Below, in pieces: positions 24,678 through 32,810 of a DNA stretch of 64,000 nucleotides (positions within the stretch are counted from its first letter, which is position 1; the number at the start of each line of letters is the position of its first letter). The notes under the pieces were generated by a model. It was not told where the DNA came from. It searched no databases and worked only from the letters and a program-made list of their open reading frames with translations. A program made the translations under genes and the position numbers. The DNA is from Actinoplanes philippinensis. GTDB taxonomy: Bacteria; Actinomycetota; Actinomycetes; Mycobacteriales; Micromonosporaceae. The DNA lies in assembly GCF_900113015.1 (NCBI RefSeq), contig NZ_FONV01000001.1, positions 682,001 through 746,000 on the forward strand. Direction: 5' to 3'.

Positions 24678-25267
24678 TCCGTGTCCTGCTCGCCGACGAC
24701 CAGCACCTCATCCGGGAGGCGCTGGCCATGATGCTCGATTTCGAGGAGGACCTGACGGTGGTCGCCCAGTGCGGCCGCGGCGACGACGTGCTGCCCGCCG
24801 TCACCGCCCACGACCCGGACGTGATCGTCCTCGACATCGAGATGCCCGGCCTCGACGGCCTCAGCGTCGCCGAACTGCTGCCCGGCCGGGCCATGCTGAT
24901 CCTCAGCACGTTCGCCCGGCCCGGATATCTGCGCCGGGCCATCGCCGCCGGGGTCCGTGGGTTCATCCCGAAGGACGCCTCCAGCGCCGAGCTGGCCGAG
25001 GCGATCCGCCGCATCCACGCCGGCGGCCGCTACCTCGACCCGGAGCTGGCCGCCTCCGCCATGATGGCCGGCGAGAGCCCGCTCACCGACCGGGAGCGGG
25101 ACGCTCTCGCGCTCGCCGCCTCGGGCGCCTCGGTCGCCGACATCGCGTCCCGCCTGCACCTGACCGAGGGCACGGTCCGCAACTACCTGTCGAGCGCGAT
25201 CACCAAGCTCGGCGCGCCCAACCGGCTGACCGCGATCCACCAGGCCCAGCGCATGGGCTGGATCTGA
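24674..25267 (+). CDS. NarL/LuxR-family response regulator
   Basis: A 197-residue regulator: receiver domain (residues 1-120, acidic pair in LLADDQHLI, phospho-acceptor Asp in VIVLDIEMPG, Lys in FIPKDAS) and C-terminal LuxR helix-turn-helix (LTDRERDALALAASG, IASRLHLTEGTVRNYLSSAITKL). It is translationally coupled to the kinase gene. The most likely targets are the exporter genes just upstream. A clear bidirectional terminator follows. Confidence 0.93.
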   Translation: MIRVLLADDQHLIREALAMMLDFEEDLTVVAQCGRGDDVLPAVTAHDPDVIVLDIEMPGLDGLSVAELLPGRAMLILSTFARPGYLRRAIAAGVRGFIPKDASSAELAEAIRRIHAGGRYLDPELAASAMMAGESPLTDRERDALALAASGASVADIASRLHLTEGTVRNYLSSAITKLGAPNRLTAIHQAQRMGWI

Positions 25268-25280
25268 CCCGGCCGGTCGT

Positions 25281-25313
25281 CAGGGCTGTCCCGGCGGGCC
25301 GGGGACAGCCCTG
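25281..25313. terminator. Bidirectional terminator between convergent genes
   Basis: CAGGGCTGTCCC (25281-25292) and GGGACAGCCCTG (25302-25313) form a perfect 12-bp stem with a 9-nt loop, placed between the response regulator stop and the convergent oxidoreductase stop. Confidence 0.85.
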
Positions 25314-25327
25314 GGCGCCGGCCGGTC

Positions 25328-27466
25328 CTATGCGGGTTTCAGCTCGACCGGGATGCCGTTCAGGACGCTGTTGCCGGAGAGCGGGTCGATGACCAGCTCG
25401 TCGGTGAGGATGTTGGAGTTGACGCCGGGCGCGGTGGCGGCGACGGAGAGGCGCGTTCCGGGTACGTCGTGACCCCAGCCGTGCGGCAGGCTGACCACCC
25501 CGGGCATGAGCCGGTCGGTGACCTCCACGCGGACCGTCAGGGCCCCGGCCCGCGACGTGACCTGCGCGGGCTCGCCGTCGACCAGCGACAGACGATCGGC
25601 GTCGGCCGGGCTCACCTGCAGCGTGCACCGGTCCCGGCCCTTGATCAGCGCGGGCACGTTGTGCATCCAGCTGTTGTTCGAACGCAGGTGGCGGCGGCCG
25701 ACCAGCACCAGGTCGTCGTGGCGGCGGGTCAGGGCGGCGTGCAGCCGGGCGGTCTCCCCGGCCAGCGGCGGCGCCACCAGCTCGACGGTGCCGGACGGCG
25801 TACGCAGCACCGCCGGGATCCGCGGCCGCAACGGCCCCAGGTCGATGCCGTGCGGGTTGTCGAGCAGCTGCTGGAGGCTCAGGCCGTACGCCCCGGTGCG
25901 CAACGCCACGTCCAGGAGCCGCTCGGCCGGGTGGTCGCCGGTGATCCGGTCGTGGATCTCGGCCGGCGCCTTCCGCAGCGCCTGCTGGAGCAGCATGTCG
26001 TGCAGCGGCGCCGGATCGGTGTCCGGCCGGCCGGAGATCATCAGGGTGAGACGGGCCAGGATGTCGCACTCGTCGGGCACCGACGGATCGGGCGGCAGGA
26101 CCGGCGGGGAGTACGCCGCGAAGTTGCGCACCGACAGGGCCAGGAACGAGAAGTCGTAGTGGCCCTTCCGCGCCGCGTCGGTCGGCGGGAGCACCACGTC
26201 GGCGTGCCGGGTCGTCTCGTTCAGGTAGGGGTCGATGCTGACCATGAAGTCGAGCCCGCCCAGCGCACGGTCCAGGCGCCCGCTGTTCGGAGTGGACAGC
26301 ACCGGGTTCCCGGCGATCGTGAGCAGCGCCCGGACCTGCTCGTCGCCGGGCGTCTCGATCTCGTCGGCGAGCGTCGCGACCGGCAGCTCACCCTTGACCT
26401 CGGGCAGGTTGCGGACCCGGCTGTGCCAGCGCCCGACCCGGAAACCCGTCCCCCGTTTCGCCTCCTCGGCCAGGTGCGGGGCGAGCGGGAACATGACACC
26501 GCCGGGCCGGTCGAGATTGCCGGTCAGAATGTTGATCACGTCGACCAGCCAGCTCGCGATGGTGCCGAACTCGACGGTGCACGTGCCGATCCGGCCGTAG
26601 ACCGCGGCGGTCGGCGCGGCGGCCAGCTCACGGGCCAGGCCGCGGATCCGCTCGGCCGGGATCCCGCAGGCGTCGGCGACGGCCTCCGGGGCAAAACCGG
26701 CGGCCAGCGCACCGACCTCGTCGACGCCGGTCACGTGCTCCGCCAGGTCACCGAGGTCGACCAGGCCCTCGGCGAACAGCGTGTGCACGATGCCGAACAG
26801 CAGGAACGCGTCCGCGCCCGGCCGGATGAACAGGTGCTCGTCGGCGTGCGAGGCGGTCACCGTACGGCGCGGGTCGACGACCACGAACCGGCCGCCCCGG
26901 GCCTGCAGCGCCTTCAACCGGCCCGGGAAGTCGGCGGCGGTCGCCAGGCTGCCGTTCGACTCCCACGGGTTGGCGCCGAGGATCAGCAGGAAGGCGGTAC
27001 GGTCCACGTCCGGCACCGGGATGATCAGCGGATTGCCGAACAGGTAGCCGCACGACACGTGTTTCGGCATCTGGTCGACGGTGCTCGCCGAGTAGACGTT
27101 GCGGCTGCCGAGCGCGCGCAGCAGCGGGGTGACGTAGAGGCCGCCCGACATGGTGTGCGCGTTCGGGTTGCCGAGATAGACGGCCAGCGCATTCGGGCCG
27201 TACCTCTCGAGGATCGGGCGAAGACCTGCCCGGACCGCGTCGAAGGCCTCGTCCCAGGAGGCCTCGCGGCCGTTGACGAGCGGCTGACGCAACCTGTCCG
27301 GATCGTGGGTGAGCTGCCCGAACATCGCACCCTTGGGGCAGACGAAACCCTGGCTGAAGACGTGCTCACGGTCGCCGCGGGCGGCGGTCACCCGGTCGCC
27401 GTCGACGGTCAGCGCGAGACCGCAGGCGGCCTCACAGAACGGGCATGTCCGGTACGCGGTCCGCAT
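25328..27466 (-). CDS. Molybdopterin-dependent oxidoreductase, formate dehydrogenase/nitrate reductase superfamily
   Basis: A 712-residue cytosolic protein of the bis-MGD DMSO reductase superfamily. The N-terminal [4Fe-4S] motif is CPFCEAACGL...VCPKG, followed by LRQPLVNG and SWDEAFDAV typical of the family. Cofactor-contact stretches include LLILGANPWESNGS, VDPRRTVTAS and, at the C-terminus, the molybdopterin dinucleotide domain (NSWMHNVPALIKGRD, VSLPHGWGHD). No Tat signal is seen, so it is cytoplasmic, like assimilatory-type enzymes. No partner FdhD, electron-transfer subunit or Mo-cofactor gene is nearby, so substrate is unassigned. It is monocistronic. Confidence 0.88.
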   Translation of the reverse strand: MRTAYRTCPFCEAACGLALTVDGDRVTAARGDREHVFSQGFVCPKGAMFGQLTHDPDRLRQPLVNGREASWDEAFDAVRAGLRPILERYGPNALAVYLGNPNAHTMSGGLYVTPLLRALGSRNVYSASTVDQMPKHVSCGYLFGNPLIIPVPDVDRTAFLLILGANPWESNGSLATAADFPGRLKALQARGGRFVVVDPRRTVTASHADEHLFIRPGADAFLLFGIVHTLFAEGLVDLGDLAEHVTGVDEVGALAAGFAPEAVADACGIPAERIRGLARELAAAPTAAVYGRIGTCTVEFGTIASWLVDVINILTGNLDRPGGVMFPLAPHLAEEAKRGTGFRVGRWHSRVRNLPEVKGELPVATLADEIETPGDEQVRALLTIAGNPVLSTPNSGRLDRALGGLDFMVSIDPYLNETTRHADVVLPPTDAARKGHYDFSFLALSVRNFAAYSPPVLPPDPSVPDECDILARLTLMISGRPDTDPAPLHDMLLQQALRKAPAEIHDRITGDHPAERLLDVALRTGAYGLSLQQLLDNPHGIDLGPLRPRIPAVLRTPSGTVELVAPPLAGETARLHAALTRRHDDLVLVGRRHLRSNNSWMHNVPALIKGRDRCTLQVSPADADRLSLVDGEPAQVTSRAGALTVRVEVTDRLMPGVVSLPHGWGHDVPGTRLSVAATAPGVNSNILTDELVIDPLSGNSVLNGIPVELKPA

Positions 27467-27572
27467 GGCTCTCTCCCGACGCTGAGTTACCGGTCAGTAT
27501 CCTTGCACTGGCCGTGAAAAAACACCCCGCCGGCCCGTGAAAGAACCGCCCCCGTGCCGGACATGAGACAGG

Positions 27573-28103
27573 GTGGACCCCGTGAACGTGGACTCGCGCC
27601 GGGCGCGGTTCGAGACCCTGGCGCCGGCGGTGATCGACGCGGTCCGGCGCTACCTGGCCCGGCGCACCGACCCGGCGACCGCCGACGACGTGCTCTCCGA
27701 GACGCTGCTGATCTGCTGGCGCCGGCTCGACGAGATGCCGGCCGAACACCTGCCCTGGGCGTACGGCGTGGCCCGCCTCTGCCTGGCCAACGCCGAACGC
27801 GGACAGCGCCGCCAGTTCCGGCTGCTCGCCCGGATCTCCCGGCTCGACCCGCCACCGCAGATCGTCGACGGCCCGGGCCCCGCCGACGACGACCTGGCCG
27901 CGGCCCTGCGCCGGCTCCGGCCCGAGGAAGCCGAGATCCTGCGGCTGTGGGCGTGGGAGGACCTGGCCCCCGCCGGCATCGCCGTCGTCCTCGGCATCAC
28001 CGCCAACGCGGCGTCGATCCGGCTGCACCGGGCCAAGGAAAAACTGCGAAAGACCATGACCGCATCCGGACATGAGGAGTCGACAGAGGGGAGCCGGCCG
28101 TGA
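27573..28103 (+). CDS. ECF RNA polymerase sigma factor
   Basis: About 176 residues. The GTG at 27573 is the first start; the GTG at 27582 has AGGG 8 bases upstream and may be the real one. Region 2 is ADDVLSETLLICWRRLDEMP with LPWAYGVARLCLANAERG; region 4 is LRRLRPEEAEILRLWAWEDL followed by the helix-turn-helix GIAVVLGITANAASIRLHRAKEKLRK. It therefore has the two ECF domains. The downstream membrane protein overlaps it by GTGA and is a plausible partner, though it lacks a recognisable zinc anti-sigma motif. Confidence 0.88.
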   Translation: MDPVNVDSRRARFETLAPAVIDAVRRYLARRTDPATADDVLSETLLICWRRLDEMPAEHLPWAYGVARLCLANAERGQRRQFRLLARISRLDPPPQIVDGPGPADDDLAAALRRLRPEEAEILRLWAWEDLAPAGIAVVLGITANAASIRLHRAKEKLRKTMTASGHEESTEGSRP

Positions 28104-28717
28104 CCGACGACGACGATCTGCGGGCCCGACTGCGGCGTACCGACCCGGCCGCATCGCTGGAACCGGCATCCCCCGCCCAGGTCGCGCGACTCGTGGAGGA
28201 AGCCATGTCCCGCAACACCCGACGGTGGGCGCTGCCCGTCGCCGCCGCGCTGGTCCTGATCGCCGGCGGTGCCGCCTGGGCGGTGACCAGGCCATCAACT
28301 CCGATCAACCCGGTGGCCGCGCCCACTACGACAGCGTCGGCAGCCGTCGTCTCCCCCGGCCCGGCCGCCTCGGCGGCGGTCGTCTCCCTCACCGCCTCCG
28401 GCGCGCAGGCCAAGTGCCGGGCGCCGGAACCGCAGCGTCTCGCCGAGTCCGCCGACTTCGCCTTCGAAGGAACGGTGGAGACGATCGAAAACGGTCAGGT
28501 CACCTTGAGCGTCACCCGCGTCTTCCGGGGTCGGCCGGCCGACCGGGTCACCGTCGCCCAGGAGGGTGAGACGTCCGAGACCATGCTCGGCAGCGGAAAG
28601 TTCGAGAAAGGCACGGACTATCTCGTCTCGGCCGCCGACGGCAGCATCCTGATCTGCGGCTACAGCGGTGAGGCCGACGCGATCGGGCTGCGCGAACTCT
28701 ACGAGAAGGCCTTCTGA
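28100..28717 (+). CDS. Single-pass membrane protein coupled to ECF sigma factor (possible anti-sigma-like)
   Basis: A 205-residue protein whose GTG overlaps the sigma stop. Residues 1-40 are cytosolic and charged (TDDDDLRARLRRTDPAASLE), one membrane helix spans about 44-65 (WALPVAAALVLIAGGAAWAV), then a Thr/Ala/Pro-rich linker and an extracytoplasmic domain with two cysteines (KCRAPEPQ and LICGYSG). The segment FAFEGTVETIENGQVTLSV...VTVAQEG resembles small beta-barrel domains of the TIMP/NTR sort. The layout matches proteins encoded after ECF sigma genes, but function is inferred only. Confidence 0.75.
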   Translation: MTDDDDLRARLRRTDPAASLEPASPAQVARLVEEAMSRNTRRWALPVAAALVLIAGGAAWAVTRPSTPINPVAAPTTTASAAVVSPGPAASAAVVSLTASGAQAKCRAPEPQRLAESADFAFEGTVETIENGQVTLSVTRVFRGRPADRVTVAQEGETSETMLGSGKFEKGTDYLVSAADGSILICGYSGEADAIGLRELYEKAF

Positions 28718-28723
28718 GCCGTC

Positions 28724-29377
28724 CTACGACGCGGTTGGCGCCGGCTCGTCGCCGGTCACCGGATGACGCAGGCCCGGGTGGTCCGCCGGCAGGTTACGGC
28801 GGATCACCCACCAGCTCACCGCCAGGCACGCGGCGACCAGCGGCCCGGACAACGCCACCCGCGCCGTCGCGAGAGCGGCGATCTGCCCGGCCTGATAGAG
28901 CGGCACGAACACGGCAAGCCGGATCACATACTGCACGACCCACACCCAGCTGCCCCGCGAATACGCCTTGAGCAGCACGGGATCACGCCGCCACCGGGTC
29001 CGCTGCCCGAGCACCGTACCGACGACGACGCCCAGCAGAGGCCACCGCATGACGATGCTGATGATCCAGGCGAGCGCGCTGGCCCCGTTGCTGAGCAGCT
29101 GCAACAGGAAGAAATCCTCCGCCCGCCCGGTGTGGAGCGCGATCAGCGCGGCCACACACACCACGAACAGCCCGATCAGCACAGCGCGCGGTTTATCCCC
29201 TTTACGCAGCCGCCAGACCGACAACCCGATCGCCACGACCACCGCCGAGACGGCCCCGCCCCAGATCGACTCACCGAAGGCCAGCCACCCACCCCCGAAC
29301 CCGACCGCGGGCAACGAGGCATCCACCGCCGCCCGTCGCCCGTTCAGCAACTCCGCCAGCGATTCCGGCTGCGCCAT
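28724..29377 (-). CDS. DUF3159 family membrane protein
   Basis: A 217-residue protein with five or six membrane helices and the DUF3159 pattern: ESLAELLNGRRAAVDASLP near the start, WRLRKGDKPRAVLIGL, GWPLL-like MRWPLLGVVVG, and WVWVVQYVIRLAVFVPLYQAG. The ATG at 29377 has CGGG at suitable spacing; a GTG at 29383 would add two residues. Function of the family is unknown. An iron-box-like palindrome lies 22 bases upstream of the start, so expression may be metal-responsive. It converges on the sigma-factor operon with only six bases between stops. Confidence 0.85.
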   Translation of the reverse strand: MAQPESLAELLNGRRAAVDASLPAVGFGGGWLAFGESIWGGAVSAVVVAIGLSVWRLRKGDKPRAVLIGLFVVCVAALIALHTGRAEDFFLLQLLSNGASALAWIISIVMRWPLLGVVVGTVLGQRTRWRRDPVLLKAYSRGSWVWVVQYVIRLAVFVPLYQAGQIAALATARVALSGPLVAACLAVSWWVIRRNLPADHPGLRHPVTGDEPAPTAS

Positions 29378-29398
29378 GTCCACCCGCCCCTTGTGAGG

Positions 29399-29414
29399 TT
29401 AGGGCAGCCTAACC
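29399..29414. promoter_or_regulatory. IdeR/DtxR-like iron box upstream of the DUF3159 gene
   Basis: TTAGGGCAGCCTAACC fits the DtxR/IdeR consensus TTAGGnnAGnCTnACCTnA except at the right end, and has inverted symmetry TTAGG/CCTAA. It sits just upstream of the DUF3159 start, where a repressor would block transcription. No other iron gene is nearby. Confidence 0.5.
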
Positions 29415-29672
29415 CGCGCGTCCGGCTCCGTCGACGTCAGGTGGGCGTGTCTCTCACCCCTTCTCCTCGTACGCCCACCCGCCCACCAACAGCCGCCCGC
29501 CGCCTGCCGGCCAGCGCTGTCACAGCCTGAAACAGCCGTGGGTGCCGGCCGGGCGGCGGCCAGCCACCCGGGGTCGTAACGGCCGCCGCGAAACAGCCGG
29601 GGTCTTCCCGGCCGGCGGACAGAGCCGTTTCAACGCGGGTCAAACAGCTGTGCGGGCCGGCGGGGGTGATCC

Positions 29673-31637
29673 TCAGTGGGTTTGGGGTAGCAGGCCCGCT
29701 GAACGCATGGCGGCGCGGAGCGGGTCGAGTGGTTCGCCTGCCGGGGCGGTCAGGGTGATTCGGCTCGGTCGGTTCTTGTCACCGTCCTGTGCCGGCTCGC
29801 CGCCGTCGAAGTGGGTCGGGAAATCCGTCGGTGATCCGGTGGAGGCGGCGAACGAGCCGCCCATCGGCGAACCTGTCGAAGCGCCGAACGGGCCACCCAG
29901 CGGTGAACCCGCGGGAGTGGCGAACGGGCCGGTCATCGGTGGGCCCGCGGAGGTGCCGAACGGGAACGGGCCGGCCGGCGAGGTGCTGAAGTGGGGGGCC
30001 GGCGGGGTGGCCAGGTGGGTGGCCATGGGGGGCGGCAGGTGGGTGGGTATCGGCGGGGGCAGCTGGGCGAAGTGGGCGTGGGCCACGGTGGGGACGCTGA
30101 CCGGGATGAGGCCGGACTGGGCCATCATGGTCCAGAGTTCGGCCAGGATGGGGTGGGCCGGTGGGCTCGTGGTGACCGGTGGGACCAGGCCGAGGGCGGC
30201 GACCGCGTCGGGAAGGCCGGCGCCGCTGCGGGTCGGGTCGCCCAACGGCAGCGGGCGGCAGCTTCCGCGGATCAGCTCGAACAGGTGGTCCACGCGGGCG
30301 CTGTCGCGGGCCGCGCCCCGGAAGTCGGGGTGGTGGGCGAGCAGCAGGGCGGCGAGGCCGGTCACGTACGGGGCGGCGCACGACGTGCCGTCCCAGGCGG
30401 CGTATCCGGCGGCCGGGACCGACGACACGATCGCCACTCCGGGCGCGCACACGTCGATCTCCGGGCCGTGGCAGGTGAACGACGCGGAGAAGTAGCCCTC
30501 GACGGTGGGTACGCCGTACACCCGGGTGGCGTGGTAGCTCTCCGGCGGGTAATCGCCGAGCCGGCCGATCGCCGCGACCGCCAGCACCGTCGGCAGCGAC
30601 GCCGGGAACATGACCGGGCCGCCGGAGCTGCCGGCCGCCGCCACGCAGGCGATCCCGGCCTGGCGGGCCTGTTCGATGCGGCGGGCCACCAGGGGTGACG
30701 GCTGCGCGTTGCCGAGGCTGAGGTTGATGACGTCGACGTTGTCGGCGATGCACCTGTCGATCGCCTCGATCAGATCGCTGAACCGGCCGTCCGGCAGAAC
30801 CCGGTAGGAGTGCAGCACCGCTTCCGGGACCACGCCGACGATGCCGTGGCCGTCGTCGGCGCCGCCGATGATGCCGGCGACGTGGGTGCCGTGGCCGAGC
30901 GGGTCCTCCCACTGGTCGCGTTCGCCGACGACCCGGCCGGCGAGGTCGGGGTGTTCGACGGAGGCGCCGGAGTCGACGATCGCGATGCGTATCCCGTCGC
31001 CGCGGAACGTCGGCGGGAGGGCGTCGAACCGCATGGCCCGGCGCGCCCAGCCGTCCAGCGGCCGCTGCGGGAACCCGGGGAACGTCTCGGCGAACGACGG
31101 GCAGGTCACCAGGTTGGGCGCGTCGGCGGTCAGTTCGGGACGGCCCAGCCAGACCGCCCAGTAGTCCTGACGGGGTTTGACGTGCACCCCGTCGAGGGCG
31201 TGCAGCACTCCGGCCGGGGCGTCGATCGTCACGGTGCCGTCCTGGGCGGTCACCCCGCGCAGCAGGAACGTCTCGTTCATCAGGTAGATCTCGGCGCCCT
31301 CCAGGGGGCGGCCGTCGCTGCCGGTGACCAGGAACGGGACCCGGGCGACGCCGCCGGACGGCGAGACGGACGGGTCGGGCATCGGGCTCGCGCAGCGCAG
31401 CGGCAGGTCCGGTTCGACGTGGGCGGCGCCGGAGGCGGTGAGCATGGCGGCCCGGTCGGCGTCCATCTCGACCACGGCGAAGCTGGGCGCGGTGGAGACG
31501 ACACGGTGGACGGTGGTGGCGGGGTCCTCGCCCAGCCGGGCGAGGAGGTGGTCGGCCTCGTGCGGGGCGCCGAGCGGCGCCACCAGGTAGCGCTCGCGCC
31601 GCGAGCCGACCGGGACGGCGGAGTTGTGGTCGGTCAT
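29673..31637 (-). CDS. Cytosolic S8 (subtilisin-like) serine protease with Pro/Gly-rich tail
   Basis: A 654-residue protein with no signal peptide. Residues 1-190 form an N-terminal region including a carboxypeptidase-regulatory-like segment (VPFLVTGSDGRPLEGAEIYL). The catalytic triad is Asp222 (IVDSGASVEHPDL), His252 (GHGTHVAGII) and Ser419 (DGTSCAAPYVTGLAAL). The oxyanion Asn expected in the AAGN motif is Ser337 (AAAGSSGG), which is unusual. Residues about 500-640 are a low-complexity tail with GxPxGGPFGAS-type repeats. It lies 72 bases downstream of two small genes, separated by a strong hairpin, so it may be expressed at lower level than they are. Cognate substrate may be the Gln-rich protein (inference). 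Confidence 0.88.
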   Translation of the reverse strand: MTDHNSAVPVGSRRERYLVAPLGAPHEADHLLARLGEDPATTVHRVVSTAPSFAVVEMDADRAAMLTASGAAHVEPDLPLRCASPMPDPSVSPSGGVARVPFLVTGSDGRPLEGAEIYLMNETFLLRGVTAQDGTVTIDAPAGVLHALDGVHVKPRQDYWAVWLGRPELTADAPNLVTCPSFAETFPGFPQRPLDGWARRAMRFDALPPTFRGDGIRIAIVDSGASVEHPDLAGRVVGERDQWEDPLGHGTHVAGIIGGADDGHGIVGVVPEAVLHSYRVLPDGRFSDLIEAIDRCIADNVDVINLSLGNAQPSPLVARRIEQARQAGIACVAAAGSSGGPVMFPASLPTVLAVAAIGRLGDYPPESYHATRVYGVPTVEGYFSASFTCHGPEIDVCAPGVAIVSSVPAAGYAAWDGTSCAAPYVTGLAALLLAHHPDFRGAARDSARVDHLFELIRGSCRPLPLGDPTRSGAGLPDAVAALGLVPPVTTSPPAHPILAELWTMMAQSGLIPVSVPTVAHAHFAQLPPPIPTHLPPPMATHLATPPAPHFSTSPAGPFPFGTSAGPPMTGPFATPAGSPLGGPFGASTGSPMGGSFAASTGSPTDFPTHFDGGEPAQDGDKNRPSRITLTAPAGEPLDPLRAAMRSAGLLPQTH

Positions 31638-31664
31638 CGAAGACTCGATTCGGTTCGTGAGGGT

Positions 31665-31695
31665 GCGGCCGGATCCGGTGAGCGGATCCGGCCGC
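31665..31695 (-). terminator. 13-bp stem hairpin inside the Gln-rich/protease cassette
   Basis: GCGGCCGGATCCG (31665-31677) and CGGATCCGGCCGC (31683-31695) pair perfectly with a 5-nt loop. It lies 15 bases after the 92-residue gene and before the protease start. It could be a partial terminator that lets the small proteins exceed the protease, or an RNA-stabilising stem. Confidence 0.75.
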
Positions 31696-31709
31696 GGTGG
31701 TTCGATGCG

Positions 31710-31988
31710 TTACAGAGCGGGCAGGCCCGGGACGGTGGCGCGCAGATGCTGCACCGTCTGGAGCACCGCGACCGATTGGTGCAGGCTGGCCGCGTACTGC
31801 TGTGCCGCGTACTGCTGAACGGCCGTGACCAGGCCCGGCGCCAGGGCCGCGACCTGCGGCAGGACCGGTGAGGCCGCCTCCAGCCAGCGGTAGCACCGCT
31901 GAATGCTCGCAGCCGCCGGTTGCCGCATCGCCTCGACGGGAGGTTCCGCCACGAAAGGCCCGAACGGCATCGTGCTGATGTAGGTCAC
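31710..31988 (-). CDS. Small helical protein in Gln-rich/protease cassette
   Basis: A 92-residue protein of unknown function. The GTG start at 31988 has GGAG 6 bases upstream, and the gene follows the Gln-rich gene by 13 bases, so both are on one transcript. The sequence is predicted to be mostly helical with one Cys (SIQRCYRWLEAA), a Pro-containing middle (PVLPQVAALAPGLV) and a Gln/Ala repeat (TAVQQYAAQQYAASLHQSV). There is no signal peptide. The Gln-rich helix may interact with the upstream protein. I recognise no family. Confidence 0.7.
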   Translation of the reverse strand: MTYISTMPFGPFVAEPPVEAMRQPAAASIQRCYRWLEAASPVLPQVAALAPGLVTAVQQYAAQQYAASLHQSVAVLQTVQHLRATVPGLPAL

Positions 31989-32001
31989 GGCCGGCTCCGG
32001 G

Positions 32002-32541
32002 TCAGTTCCACATCTGCTGGCCGTACGGCGAGCCGAAGCCGCCGTAGGCGCCGGGGTGGCCCTGCTGCCAGTGCCGGGCGATGGCCTGCTGGATCATCTG
32101 CTGCTGGATCTGGTGGGCGATCGCCTGCTGGATCTGCTGCTGCTGCACCTGCTGCACGATGGCCTGCTGGATCTGTGCCTGCTGCACCTGCTGGGCGATG
32201 GTCTGCTGCACGTGCTGGGCGATCGCCTGCTGGAGCTGCTGCTGCTGGAACGGGTTCTGCTGCTGGAACGGATTCTGCTGCTGGAACGGGCTCTGCTGCT
32301 GGAACGGGCTCTGCTGCTGCAACAGACCCTGAAGCGGGTTCTGCTGCTGGAACGAACCCTGGAACGGGCTCTGCTGCTGCAACAGGCTCTGGAGCGGGTT
32401 CTGCTGGTACAGGTGCGCGGCGCTCAACTGGCCGTACTGCTGCCCGTACTGCCCCATCTGCGGGTCGAGCCCGAACCCGGAGCGCATCGGATCTCCGAGC
32501 GAGGTCGCCGGATTGGTCGGTGCGTACGTCGCCGTGCTCAT
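32002..32541 (-). CDS. Gln-rich low-complexity repeat protein
   Basis: A 179-residue protein with 62 glutamines (35%). ATG at 32541 is preceded by GGGGAG. The first 45 residues are Gly/Pro/Tyr-rich (GFGLDPQMGQYGQQYGQ). Residues about 48-95 repeat QQQ(S/N)PFQ and NPLQ units. Residues about 95-160 repeat IQQAIxQQVQQ, consistent with a long amphipathic coiled-coil or amyloid-prone helix. A Gly/Tyr-rich end follows (GAYGGFGSPYGQQ). No signal peptide or membrane helix. Composition is unlike its neighbours. A self-assembling scaffold or protease substrate is possible; no family recognised. Confidence 0.82.
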   Translation of the reverse strand: MSTATYAPTNPATSLGDPMRSGFGLDPQMGQYGQQYGQLSAAHLYQQNPLQSLLQQQSPFQGSFQQQNPLQGLLQQQSPFQQQSPFQQQNPFQQQNPFQQQQLQQAIAQHVQQTIAQQVQQAQIQQAIVQQVQQQQIQQAIAHQIQQQMIQQAIARHWQQGHPGAYGGFGSPYGQQMWN

Positions 32542-32810
32542 GGAATGTCTCCCCTCGGTCTGCGGGCGGATCCCCGATGACCTGCCCGCGTGCCGAAACG
32601 CAACGTATTCGAAACATTTCGGACCGTCTCGGGAGTCCGGGAAAACCCAGCGCCGACGGCACCGGGCGAGGACACTGGACGCGCTGCCCGGGGGTGAGGC
32701 CGCAACCGAACGCCTTCGCCCGAAAGGCGCGCTGACGGGCGGGACCGGACGCCCGCGTCGCGAGGTAGGCCCGGGAGTGGGTGGTTCGGCGGGCGGGGTG
32801 GACCGTACCC

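Noticed and set aside
25469..27517. 682-residue plus-strand open frame
   Set aside because: Shadow of the molybdopterin oxidoreductase on the other strand, which has intact Fe-S and cofactor motifs.
29673..32541. Cyanobactin- or lantibiotic-type cluster
   Set aside because: An S8 protease and small proteins are present, but no cyclodehydratase, lanthionine synthetase, radical SAM or recognisable core peptide was found.
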